Of a stretch of DNA of 64,000 bases, positions 50,261 through 58,489 are shown piece after piece. The notes beneath the pieces were generated by a model that was not told the DNA's origin, did no database searches, and saw only the letters and a list, made by a program, of their open reading frames with translations. The position numbers were made by a program, and so were the translations under genes. Every line of letters starts with the position of its first letter. Positions within the stretch are counted from its first letter, which is position 1. This DNA is from Actinomycetota bacterium (GTDB taxonomy: Bacteria; Actinomycetota; Acidimicrobiia; Acidimicrobiales; Ilumatobacteraceae): assembly GCA_026393475.1 (NCBI GenBank), contig JAPLAA010000101.1, positions 62,001 to 126,000 on the forward strand, written 5' to 3'.

Positions 50261-51333
50261 TAGCCGAGGCGCTCGACCCGGTCGGGCTTGCGCTGCCAGT
50301 CCTTGTCGACCTTCACGAACAGCTCGATGTAGACGCCTTCGGGCAGCTGCTTGCGCACGAGGGTGCCGACCTCTTTGAGGACCGCGCCCTTCTTCCCGAT
50401 GACCATGCCCTTCTGGCTGTCGCGCTCGACGATGATCTCGCAGCGGACGCGTGGCCATTCCCACTCGGTCACCCGGGTGGCGATGGAGTAGGGCAGCTCG
50501 TCGCGGGTGACGGCGAGCAGTTGCTCGCGCACGAGCTCGGCGACCCATTCGGGCTCGGGCAGATCGCGTACGACATCGTCGGGGAAGTACATCGGCCCCT
50601 CGGGCATCAGGCCGACGAGGTGCGCGACCAGGTCGCCCACACCGTCGCCGGTGCGCGCGCTGACAGGGAAGTAGGCGGCAGCGCCCAGCTTCGACACCGC
50701 GTTCAACTGGGCGAGGATCTTGGTGGGGTCGATCCGGTCGATCTTGTTCAGCACGACGATCGCCTTGCTGACGTCGAAGCGTGAGGCCACCCACTCGTCG
50801 CCCTTGCCGAAGCCGGCGGTCGCATCGATCACGAGCATCACCGCGTCGACGTCGCTCATGCTGTCGATCGCTGTGGCGTTCACCCGCTCGCCGAGCGCGG
50901 TGACGGCCTTGTGCAGGCCGGGCGTGTCGACGAACACGAGCTGGCTGCCCGGCCGGGTGAGCACGCCGCGCACGCGGGTGCGGGTGGTCTGCGGCTTGTC
51001 GCTGACGATGCTCACCTTGCTGCCGCAGATGGCGTTGAGGAGCGTGCTCTTGCCCACGTTCGGTCGACCGACGATCGCGATGAACCCGCTGCGCAGGTCG
51101 CCCTCGTGCACGCCGAGCGTTCGGTCGCCGAACTCGTCGTCGTCGTCCTCGTCCTCGTCCTCGTTCTCGTCGGTCTCGTCGTCGAAGCCGTCTGCTTCGT
51201 CCTCGTCCTCGTCCTCGAGTTCGTCGAGTTCGTCGAGTTCGTCGAGTTCGTCGAGTTCGTCGAGGTCGAGGTCGAGCTCGTCGTCGACGGCCTCGGCGTG
51301 CGGGTCGGATGCGGTGGGTTCGTCGGTCGACAT
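50257..51333 (-). CDS. era: GTPase Era with an acidic repeat-rich N-terminal extension
   Basis: A 358-residue ribosome-assembly GTPase. G1 GRPNVGKST, G3 DTPGLHK, G4 NKIDR and the KH domain with GMVIGKKGAVLKEVG are intact. Before the GTPase domain are about 70 residues made almost entirely of Asp and Glu, including Asp-Glu-Leu copies from a 9-base repeat. Typical Era is about 300 residues and lacks this. A -10 TAGCGT (51349-51344) lies ten bases before the ATG. The stop is shared through CTAG with the convergent synthetase. Confidence 0.94.
   Translation of the reverse strand: MSTDEPTASDPHAEAVDDELDLDLDELDELDELDELDELEDEDEDEADGFDDETDENEDEDEDDDDEFGDRTLGVHEGDLRSGFIAIVGRPNVGKSTLLNAICGSKVSIVSDKPQTTRTRVRGVLTRPGSQLVFVDTPGLHKAVTALGERVNATAIDSMSDVDAVMLVIDATAGFGKGDEWVASRFDVSKAIVVLNKIDRIDPTKILAQLNAVSKLGAAAYFPVSARTGDGVGDLVAHLVGLMPEGPMYFPDDVVRDLPEPEWVAELVREQLLAVTRDELPYSIATRVTEWEWPRVRCEIIVERDSQKGMVIGKKGAVLKEVGTLVRKQLPEGVYIELFVKVDKDWQRKPDRVERLGY
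51217..51261 (-). repeat. In-frame 9-base tandem repeat in era, five copies
   Basis: GAGTTCGTC occurs five times exactly. On the coding strand it gives Asp-Glu-Leu repeats in the N-terminal extension. More degenerate acidic repeats surround it. Confidence 0.95.
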
Positions 51334-51343
51334 GAGGGGATCG

Positions 51344-51349
51344 ACGCTA
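51344..51349 (-). promoter_or_regulatory. -10 (TAGCGT) of era
   Basis: On the reverse strand TAGCGT is ten bases before the era ATG at 51333, the widest spacing in this set. It lies between era and the lipoprotein gene upstream. Confidence 0.45.
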
Positions 51350-51359
51350 TCCGGCCGGT

Positions 51360-51381
51360 CGATCAACCGCCGATCAACCGC
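51360..51381. repeat. 11-base duplication carrying the lipoprotein stop codon
   Basis: CGATCAACCGC is repeated exactly (51360-51370 and 51371-51381). The reverse-strand stop of the lipoprotein gene (51374-51376) is in one copy and is duplicated in the other. Confidence 0.9.
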
Positions 51382-52093
51382 CGACGGAGGTGCCCGGGGC
51401 GACCTCGGTGGCCGGCGGGACGGGCACGGTCGTCGTGGTGCTCGTCGTGGTCTGCGGCGCACCGACGAGCAGGTCCTGGTAGTCGTCGACCGTGACCGCC
51501 TCGCCGGGGTCACCGGTGGAGCCGTCACCCCGGATCGCGCTCGTCGGCTCACCGGCGAGGGTGAACTGCACCGGACCGATGCCGCCGAGCTGACCGATCG
51601 TCAGCACCAACTGAGCGAAGAACAGCCGTTGGTCGCGCAGCGGCATGGTGTCGAAGATGTCGGCGGGCAGGTCGATCACCGCGGTCCCGCGTTCACGGAC
51701 GACGGTGATGTCCGCGTCCGCAGGGACGGTGGTGCGCAGGCCGAGCCCGATGTCGCTCGGCGGTCCCTCCTGCAACGCGCTCAACGCTCGCTGCGGCACA
51801 ACGGGGCTCGTGAGCGGCAACGACACCGGGTTGAGCTGGCTGCCGGCCACGAAGTACAGCTCGACGAACTCCGTCGGGATCTCGGTCGTCGTGGTCTGGG
51901 CGATCGTGGTGCTCGTCGCGTCGATCGTGGTCGGGGGGATGGTCGACGTCGAGGTGGTGGTGGTCTGGTCGAGCCCGAACTGCACCTCGTCGCCGCTGAT
52001 CTGCTCGAACTCGCTCGACTGGGGCAGGCCGCACGCGATCGCGATCAACGGCAGCGCGGTGAGCGCCAGGATCCGCTTGCTCCCTCTCATCAC
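51374..52093 (-). CDS. GerMN-domain lipoprotein, small LpqB-like
   Basis: A 239-residue lipoprotein with a signal peptide ending LIAIAC, where the Cys would be lipidated. A Thr-rich linker follows (about 42-70), then a GerMN domain (about 75-170) with VELYFVAGSQLNPV and ALSALQEGPPS, then a second Thr/Pro-rich tail. Position after an MtrB-like kinase with a four-base overlap matches mtrB-lpqB of actinobacteria. Usual LpqB is over 550 residues with a beta-propeller, which is missing here. It probably modulates the kinase from outside the membrane. Confidence 0.82.
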   Translation of the reverse strand: MMRGSKRILALTALPLIAIACGLPQSSEFEQISGDEVQFGLDQTTTTSTSTIPPTTIDATSTTIAQTTTTEIPTEFVELYFVAGSQLNPVSLPLTSPVVPQRALSALQEGPPSDIGLGLRTTVPADADITVVRERGTAVIDLPADIFDTMPLRDQRLFFAQLVLTIGQLGGIGPVQFTLAGEPTSAIRGDGSTGDPGEAVTVDDYQDLLVGAPQTTTSTTTTVPVPPATEVAPGTSVGG

Positions 52094-53469
52094 GCCACCT
52101 CGTTGAAGCTCACGACGAACCGGGCGCCGCCACCCGGGCGGTCCTCCACCCAGGCCTCGCCGCCATGGGCATGAGCGTGCTCGGCCACGAGCGACAACCC
52201 GAGCCCGGTACCCACCTTGTGGCGGGCGGCGCTGCCACGGGCGAAGCGTTCGAAGATTCGTGAGCGCTCACCCCTGGCGACGCCGGGGCCGTTGTCCTCG
52301 ACGGCGAGCACGAGGCCGTGGCGACCGCGTGGCTCGATGACGACCCTGATCGGGCCGCCGCCGTGCTGGTTGGCGTTGTCGAGCAGGTTGGCGAGGATCC
52401 GTTCGAAACGCAGCTTGTCGAGCTGCACGGTGGCAGGCACCTTGCGGCCGATCTCGATGGGCACGTCGGCGAAGCCGTAGCGGTGGGCGATGCGGGTGAC
52501 CAGCTCCTCGATCGACACGCCTTCGCGGTGGAGCTCGGTGGAACCGGCGTCGATGCGCGACAGCTCGAGCAGGTCCATCACCATCTGGTCGAAGCGGCGC
52601 ACCTGGGTGACCACGACGTCGAGCGCCTGCTGGGTGCGGTCGGGTAGGTCGGCGCGGCGGCCGTCGAGCACCTCGACCGCCGCCGACAGGGCGGTGATGG
52701 GGGAGCGCAGCTCGTGGCTGACGTCGCTCGCGAAGCGGGCTTCGCGCTCGAGTCGGGCCTGCACCGCGTCGGCCATGTCGTTGAACGAGGTGGCGAGTTT
52801 CGCGAGATCGGGGTCGGCTTCCGGCGCCATGCGTGCATCGAGGCCGCCGCCGGCGATCTCACCGGCGGCTTGGGCGACGCGCGTGAGCGGTCGCAGCAGC
52901 CGTCGGTTCGTCCACCAACCGATGAACCCGGCGATGAGCGCGGTGACCGCCGCACCGACGAGCAGCGCGGTGGCGATCGCCCCGAGCGTGCGGTCGGTGG
53001 TCTCGAGCGGGAAGCCCTCGAAGTACAGCGTGTCGAACTCGGCGATGTAGATGCCGGCGCCGAGGAACGGCTCGCCGTTCGCCTCGAACCGTTGCAGGCC
53101 GTAGTTGCGGGCCTTCACGTTGGTCGTCAGCTCGCCGGGCAACACCTCGTCGGGGAAGCGCTGGTCGGAGAAGAACGACCGCTCGGGGGTGATCAGGATC
53201 GCGAAGCCGTCGGTCTCGGGCAGCTGGGCGATGAAGGTGAGCAGGTCGGCCGACTCGGGCGCTCGCATCTCGGCCCGGATCGCGTTCGCGTTGGAGAAGC
53301 TCTGCGTGCGCGCGACGCTCGTGCGCTGGTCGATGAGGTAGTTGCGGGCCACGGCGTAGGTGACCACGGCGAGGGCGAGGCTGGCGGCGAGCGTGGCCAC
53401 GCTGAAGAACAGGGTGACGCGTGTGCGCAGGCGCAGGGTGCGCCGGGGCGTGGCAGCAGTGGTGGTCAC
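52090..53469 (-). CDS. mtrB: Sensor histidine kinase, MtrB-like
   Basis: A 459-residue kinase. Transmembrane helix 1 is LFFSVATLAASLALAVVTYAVA, an extracytoplasmic domain spans about 45-150, and helix 2 is IATALLVGAAVTALIAGFIGWW. HAMP follows with RLLRPLTRVAQAAGEIA. The phospho-acceptor is in SDVSHELRSPITALSA, and the ATP-binding motifs are NLLDNANQHG and GTGLGLSLVAEHAHAHGG. The downstream GerMN lipoprotein and divergent OmpR regulator support MtrB identity. It starts at GTG, with CACACT six bases upstream. Confidence 0.85.
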   Translation of the reverse strand: MTTTAATPRRTLRLRTRVTLFFSVATLAASLALAVVTYAVARNYLIDQRTSVARTQSFSNANAIRAEMRAPESADLLTFIAQLPETDGFAILITPERSFFSDQRFPDEVLPGELTTNVKARNYGLQRFEANGEPFLGAGIYIAEFDTLYFEGFPLETTDRTLGAIATALLVGAAVTALIAGFIGWWTNRRLLRPLTRVAQAAGEIAGGGLDARMAPEADPDLAKLATSFNDMADAVQARLEREARFASDVSHELRSPITALSAAVEVLDGRRADLPDRTQQALDVVVTQVRRFDQMVMDLLELSRIDAGSTELHREGVSIEELVTRIAHRYGFADVPIEIGRKVPATVQLDKLRFERILANLLDNANQHGGGPIRVVIEPRGRHGLVLAVEDNGPGVARGERSRIFERFARGSAARHKVGTGLGLSLVAEHAHAHGGEAWVEDRPGGGARFVVSFNEVA

Positions 53470-53564
53470 GGCTCCAGTGTGGCCGATGAGCCCCCTCGAG
53501 TTCGGGGCAGGCGCGTCGGTGACGTCGGCCTTGGCGGTCGCCCTGGCGTTCAGGGCGCGGGCGC

Positions 53565-53921
53565 TCAGGCGGCAGCGCGGGTGAGGGGCAACGCCTGCTC
53601 CACCGCTTCCACCACCGGCACCAGGGTGTCGAGATCGGCGAGTACCAGGTCGGTGCGGCGATCGAGATCACCGCACACGACGACCATCGTCTGGCCGATC
53701 TCGATCGATTCGTGGGCGACCGATCGCAGCGCTTCGAGCGAGGACTCGCTGAACGCCGTGGCACCCGTGAGGTCGATGATCAGGCTGTGGCCACCGGGGA
53801 CCGCCGGGAGCACCATGCGCAGGGCTTCGACGTGATCGGGGTCGACCAGGGGACCGTCCACCGTCATCACCAGCAACTGGCGGGACGAATCGGTCGATGC
53901 GATGAGGATCGGCGAGAGCAT
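53565..53921 (-). CDS. STAS-domain protein (anti-sigma-factor antagonist-like)
   Basis: A 118-residue single STAS domain: QLLVMTVDGPLVDPDHVEALRMVL, then SLIIDLTGATAFSESSLEALRSV, where the Ser residues sit at the site phosphorylated in SpoIIAA-type proteins. It has a strong AGGAGG ribosome site and, unlike most genes here, a clear leader. It lies between the MtrA-like regulator (divergent) and the MtrB-like kinase. No anti-sigma kinase is nearby, so its partner is unknown. Confidence 0.82.
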   Translation of the reverse strand: MLSPILIASTDSSRQLLVMTVDGPLVDPDHVEALRMVLPAVPGGHSLIIDLTGATAFSESSLEALRSVAHESIEIGQTMVVVCGDLDRRTDLVLADLDTLVPVVEAVEQALPLTRAAA

Positions 53922-54161
53922 TCGAGGGACCTCCTGGGGTGGAACTGCTGAGACATTCGGCGAGTCGTGTGGGACTCGATCGAGAGATGCGCCGCCCGGC
54001 GGTCCACCGCTGCAGGTGGGGCACCAGGGGGAGGTTGGTACCCCACCTAGGCAGCGTGAACAGGTGCCATATTCATCGTCGTTTGTGACAGGTCCACTCG
54101 CCTTGTGCGCGATTTGTGTAACAGAATCGGCGGCTGTCGTGGGGTGGGGCATGATCCATCC
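53922..54161. promoter_or_regulatory. Divergent control region between STAS and MtrA-like genes
   Basis: 240 bases, AT-richer in 54060-54130. Two similar motifs, TTTGTGACAG (54082-54091) and TTTGTGTAACAG (54113-54124), are direct near-repeats and could be regulator sites; the second contains GTAAC, the core of published MtrA boxes. A CATGAT element lies six bases before the GTG at 54162. No other gene is seen. Confidence 0.4.
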
Positions 54162-54845
54162 GTGACTTCGCTGCTGTTCATCGAGGACGACGATTCGATC
54201 CGTCTGGCCCTCACGCTGGCGTTGGAGGACGAGGGCTACGAGGTCCGCGAGGCCGCCGACGGCCGGACCGGCCTGGAGATGTTCACCGCCCAGGAGCCCG
54301 ATCTCGTGCTGCTCGACCTGCGACTGCCCGACATCGGGGGCTTCGAGGTGTGCCGCACCATGCGCGCGAACAGCATCGTCCCGATCATCATCGTCACCGC
54401 CCAGACCGACACCTACGACCTGGTCGCCGGCCTCGAGGCGGGCGCCGACGACTACGTGACCAAGCCGGTGGTGCCCAAGGAACTCGCGGCCCGCATCCGC
54501 GCCGCGCTGCGCCGGGTGCAGCTGCACGAGACGTCGACGGCGCCGCCGCGGAGCAAGTTCGGTGACGTCGAACTGCGTCGTGAGCAGGGCATCGCCCTGA
54601 AGAACGGCGAGGAGCTCAACCTCACCAAGACCGAGTTCCGCCTGCTCTGCGAGTTCGCCGACCACGCCGGGATGGTGCTGTCGCGGGACCAGCTGCTCGA
54701 GCGGGTGTGGGGCTACGAGTACCTGGGCGACAGCCGCCTGGTCGACGCCCACGTGCGCCGTCTGCGGGTGAAGGTCGAGGACCAACCCGACGACCCCCGC
54801 CTCATCGTCACCGCGAGAGGCATCGGCTACCGCCTCCTCGTGTGA
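54162..54845 (+). CDS. mtrA: OmpR-family response regulator, MtrA-like
   Basis: A 227-residue regulator. The receiver domain has EDDDSIRLAL, the phospho-accepting Asp in LVLLDLRLPDIGG, the Thr in IIVTAQTD and the Lys in DDYVTKPVVPKEL. The winged-helix output has LTKTEFRLLCEFADHAGMVLSRDQLLERVWGYEYLGDSRLVDAHVRRLRVKVE, close to MtrA. It is transcribed away from its presumed kinase, with the STAS gene between, instead of the usual mtrA-mtrB-lpqB operon. The GTG start is preceded by CATGAT-N6. Confidence 0.88.
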   Translation: MTSLLFIEDDDSIRLALTLALEDEGYEVREAADGRTGLEMFTAQEPDLVLLDLRLPDIGGFEVCRTMRANSIVPIIIVTAQTDTYDLVAGLEAGADDYVTKPVVPKELAARIRAALRRVQLHETSTAPPRSKFGDVELRREQGIALKNGEELNLTKTEFRLLCEFADHAGMVLSRDQLLERVWGYEYLGDSRLVDAHVRRLRVKVEDQPDDPRLIVTARGIGYRLLV

Positions 54846-54860
54846 GTCGACCTCCTTCGC

Positions 54861-54878
54861 TCTGGCGTCAGCGCCAGA
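54861..54878. terminator. Hairpin spanning a convergent gene end
   Basis: TCTGGCG (54861-54867) pairs with CGCCAGA (54872-54878). The four-base loop contains the reverse-strand stop of the carboxylase fusion (54868-54870), so the structure can serve both the mtrA-like gene and the fusion gene. Confidence 0.6.
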
Positions 54879-57800
54879 CGCGGCTGCGGAGGTACTCGCC
54901 GAGGCCCTTGGCCTGAGGGTCGAAGGCGGTGCTGCTGGCCACGCCCTCGCCCAGGTAGCCCACGATCACGAAGTTGAGGGCGTGCAGGTTGGGCAGTTCG
55001 AACCGACGCACCTCGAGTTCGCGTGCTTCGGGGATCAGCTCACGCACCATGGCGGCCGTGAGGTGCTGGTGCAGCCAGGCGTAGCCGGCCTCGTCACGGG
55101 CGAACATGCCGACGTTGGCGTTGCCGCCCTTGTCGCCCGAACGGGCGGCGAAGTACCTGCCGAGCGGTTCTCCGGTCGATGGACCCGCAGGTGGGGCGGT
55201 GGGCGCCGGGTGAACGCCCAGCTCAGCGGCATTGCCGGTGAGCAGCGGTGTCGGGATCGTGGTGTGCGACCCGTCGGCGTGCACGACCACCTGGGTGACC
55301 TCGTCGTTCGGCACGAGCGCCGGCCAGTACACGCCGAACGCCTGCGCCTCGCCCGGGGCTGAACTGGAGAAGAAGCCCGGGTAGTTGGCGAGGGCGAGCT
55401 CGACAACGGCCGAGCTGAACGCCCGACCGACGAGGCGCTCGTCGGTGCTCTTCACCGTCACGTGCAACCGGCCCGACGCGGCCTCCTGCGGCTCGGCGTC
55501 GCTCGGCGCCTCCACGAACCGCACGTCGACCTCGTCGAAGCGGTCCTTCCCGCCGAGGCGGGCGAACAGGGCCGACTCGGCCCAGTCGGCCTTCTCGCGC
55601 TGGTCGAGCCCGGTGAGCACGAAGCTCATCCGGTTGCGGAACCCGCCCTCGAGGTTGATGCAGACCTTGGTGGTGGCCGGCCCGGGGGTGCCGCGGGTGC
55701 CGTGGATCTTCACCCGGTCGAGTCCCTGTTGCGACAGCTCGATGGTGTCGAAATGGCTGGTGACGTCGGGGTTCAGGTACTGCGGCGGACCGATCTCGTA
55801 CAGCAGTTGCGAGGTGACGGTGCCGACGTCGACCAGGCCTCCGGTGTCGGGGTGCTTGGTGATGATGCACGAACCGTCGCGGTCGATCTCGGCGATCGGG
55901 AATCCTGGTGCCTTGGTGCGGTCGCCGATGTCGGCGAACCACGAGTGGTTACCACCGGTCGCCTGCGCGCCGCACTCGATGACGTGCCCGGCGACGACGG
56001 CTCCGGCGAGGGCGTTCCAGTCGTCGGTGTCCCAGTCCCACCACCAGGCCGCAGGTCCGAGGACGACCGCGGCATCGGTGACACGCGGTGCGACCACCAC
56101 GTCGGCGCCGCCTGCGAGGGCGGCGGCGATGCCCCACCCGCCGAGGTAGGCGTTGGCCGACACGGGTGATCCGGTGAATTCGGCGCCGGTGTCGAGGTGT
56201 GCGAGGTGTGGCCGCAGGCCGTCGATGCGCGGCAGCAGGTCGTCGCCCTCGATGTGGGCCACGTTCACGCGGATGCCCAGCTTGTCGGCGATCTGGCGCA
56301 CCCGATCGGCGCAGCCGGCCGGGTTGAGGCCACCGGCGTTGGTGACCACCTTGATGCCCTGGTCGATGCACGTACCGAGCACCTGTTCCATCTGGGTGAG
56401 GAACGTGCTCGCGTAGCCGAGGTCGGCGTTGCGGCTGCGCTGCTTGTGCAGGATGAGCATGGTCAGCTCGGCGAGCCAGTCGCCCGTGAGCACGTCGATC
56501 GGGCTGTCGGCGGTGACGGCGGGGTCGACCATCTCGCGTGCCGCGGAGAGGCGGTCGCCGAAGAAGCCCGAGCAGTTGGCGATGCGGGCCTCGATGCGGA
56601 CCAGGACCTGGCCGTGATCGAGCTGTTGGCCGGCCTGGACGAAGATCTCCGCCACCGTGCCGCCGGTGGGCGCCACCACCTGGTGCTCCATCTTCATCGC
56701 CTCCATGGCCAGCATCGGTTGGCCGGGGACGACCGTGTCGCCCACGGCGACGAGGATGCGCAGCACCGACCCGGGCATCGGGGCCACCAACGATCCGGCG
56801 CGGCCGGCGTCGTCGGGTGGGCTGAACCGGGGCGGGACGTCGAGTGCGAGCCGGCCGCCGAGCAGGTGCACCACACCGTCGATCACGAGCGGGGGACGCA
56901 GCCGGGCGATGTCACGCGCGGTCTGCACCTCGATCGGCGTGTCGCCGATGAGCAGTTCGGAGATCGCGCCCCACCGATCGACGCCGTAGCGGACGGTGTG
57001 GTCGCCGATGCTCAGTTCGTGCAGCTGTGACGGCACGTTGCGCCAGCCGAACGGCACGCCGGGCAGCGTGGTGCGGGCGGCGGCCTGTGCGTCGATCACC
57101 GCCACCGCAGCGGCCGCGACGAGGTCGTGGTCGGGCGGCGGTGGCGCGCTCATCGGGGTGCGGTCGAGGTAGCTGGTGTCGACGACGTCGTCGATCGACT
57201 CGAGGATCGACGCCAGGTGGATCAGCTGCTCGCGGTTGGTGGTGGGGCCGATGATCGTCGCGCCGGTGAGCGCCTGCACGATGCGCCGTGCGGCGATGCG
57301 CCGGGTGGCGCCGTGGGCGATCACCTTGGCGACCATCGAGTCGTAGTACGGGCTCACCACCGAGCCGCTCTCGATGCCGCTGTCGATGCGCACGCCCTCG
57401 ATCGCCGGGAACTCGACGGTGTGGAACGTGCCCGAGCTGGGGCGGTAGCCGTTGAACGGGTCTTCGGCACAGAGCCGCACCTCGATCGCGTGGCCGGTGC
57501 TGACGGGGTCGACGGCGGCGTGGGGGAGCGGCTCGCCATCGGCCACCCGGAGCTGCAGTTCGACGAGGTCGAGGCCGGTGACCATCTCGGTCACCGGGTG
57601 CTCCACCTGCAGGCGGGTGTTCATCTCGAGGAAGAAGAAGTTGCCACTGCGGTCGAGCAGGAACTCGACGGTGCCGGCGCCCACGTAGCCGACGGCCCGT
57701 GAGGCGGCGATGGCGGCGTTGCCCATCCGTTGGCGCAGTTCGGGGTCGACGGCCGGCGACGGGGATTCCTCGACGATCTTCTGGTGGCGACGCTGCAGCG

Positions 57801-58485
57801 TGCAGTCGCGCTCGAACAGCGACACGGTGGCGCCGAGCGTGTCGGCGAACACCTGGATCTCGACGTGCCGGCCGCCCTCGACGTAGCGCTCGACGAACAC
57901 GGTGCCGTCGCCGAAGGCCGACAGTGCTTCGCGTTCGGCGGAGGCGATGGCGTCGGCGAGCCCGTCGGCGTCTCGAACGACGCGCATGCCACGCCCGCCA
58001 CCGCCGGCGGATGCCTTCACGAGTGCGGGCAGACCGATCTCGTCGAGCGACTCGACCGTGTTGTCGGGCAGCACCGGCACGCCGGCGGCGCGCATGAGTT
58101 GCTTGGCGCCGATCTTCGACCCCATCGCGGCGATGGCCGACGCCGGCGGTCCGATCCACGTGAGTCCGGCGTTGGCGACGGCTTCGGCCGCGTCGGGCCG
58201 TTCGGACAGGAAGCCGTAGCCGGGGTGGATGGCCTGGGCGCCGGTGCGCTCGGCGGCGGCGATGAGGAGGTCGACGCGCAGGTAGGTGTCGGCCGATGCG
58301 GTGCCGGGCAGCCGGACGGCGACGTCGGCCTCGCGGACGTACGGGGCATCGGCATCCGCGTCGCTGTGGACCGCGACGGTCTCGATGCCGAGCCGTCGGC
58401 AGGTGCGGATGATCCGGCGTGCGATCTCGCCACGGTTGGCGATGAGGACGCGGTCGATCGGGGCACGGCGGGTGGTGGTGCTCAT
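54868..58485 (-). CDS. Fusion: biotin carboxylase + biotin carrier + AtuA (DUF1446)
   Basis: One uninterrupted frame of 1205 residues. Residues 1-445 are biotin carboxylase: IANRGEIARRI, the ATP-grasp loop KASAGGGGRGMRVV, FLEMNTRLQVEHPVTEM. Residues 563-632 are a biotin carrier with the lysine in LAMEAMKMEH (K598). With no linker, residues 633-1205 are a complete AtuA protein: RIANCSGFFGDRLSAAREM, GDWLAELTMLILHKQRSR, VVTNAGGLNPAGCADRVRQ, and the C-terminal ferredoxin-fold domain ARSGDKGGNANVGMFARD. AtuA normally is a separate protein of acyclic terpene (citronellol/geraniol) breakdown, encoded beside geranyl-CoA carboxylase. The carboxyltransferase gene is four bases upstream. Confidence 0.92.
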   Translation of the reverse strand: MSTTTRRAPIDRVLIANRGEIARRIIRTCRRLGIETVAVHSDADADAPYVREADVAVRLPGTASADTYLRVDLLIAAAERTGAQAIHPGYGFLSERPDAAEAVANAGLTWIGPPASAIAAMGSKIGAKQLMRAAGVPVLPDNTVESLDEIGLPALVKASAGGGGRGMRVVRDADGLADAIASAEREALSAFGDGTVFVERYVEGGRHVEIQVFADTLGATVSLFERDCTLQRRHQKIVEESPSPAVDPELRQRMGNAAIAASRAVGYVGAGTVEFLLDRSGNFFFLEMNTRLQVEHPVTEMVTGLDLVELQLRVADGEPLPHAAVDPVSTGHAIEVRLCAEDPFNGYRPSSGTFHTVEFPAIEGVRIDSGIESGSVVSPYYDSMVAKVIAHGATRRIAARRIVQALTGATIIGPTTNREQLIHLASILESIDDVVDTSYLDRTPMSAPPPPDHDLVAAAAVAVIDAQAAARTTLPGVPFGWRNVPSQLHELSIGDHTVRYGVDRWGAISELLIGDTPIEVQTARDIARLRPPLVIDGVVHLLGGRLALDVPPRFSPPDDAGRAGSLVAPMPGSVLRILVAVGDTVVPGQPMLAMEAMKMEHQVVAPTGGTVAEIFVQAGQQLDHGQVLVRIEARIANCSGFFGDRLSAAREMVDPAVTADSPIDVLTGDWLAELTMLILHKQRSRNADLGYASTFLTQMEQVLGTCIDQGIKVVTNAGGLNPAGCADRVRQIADKLGIRVNVAHIEGDDLLPRIDGLRPHLAHLDTGAEFTGSPVSANAYLGGWGIAAALAGGADVVVAPRVTDAAVVLGPAAWWWDWDTDDWNALAGAVVAGHVIECGAQATGGNHSWFADIGDRTKAPGFPIAEIDRDGSCIITKHPDTGGLVDVGTVTSQLLYEIGPPQYLNPDVTSHFDTIELSQQGLDRVKIHGTRGTPGPATTKVCINLEGGFRNRMSFVLTGLDQREKADWAESALFARLGGKDRFDEVDVRFVEAPSDAEPQEAASGRLHVTVKSTDERLVGRAFSSAVVELALANYPGFFSSSAPGEAQAFGVYWPALVPNDEVTQVVVHADGSHTTIPTPLLTGNAAELGVHPAPTAPPAGPSTGEPLGRYFAARSGDKGGNANVGMFARDEAGYAWLHQHLTAAMVRELIPEARELEVRRFELPNLHALNFVIVGYLGEGVASSTAFDPQAKGLGEYLRSRVWR

Positions 58486-58489
58486 GGGG

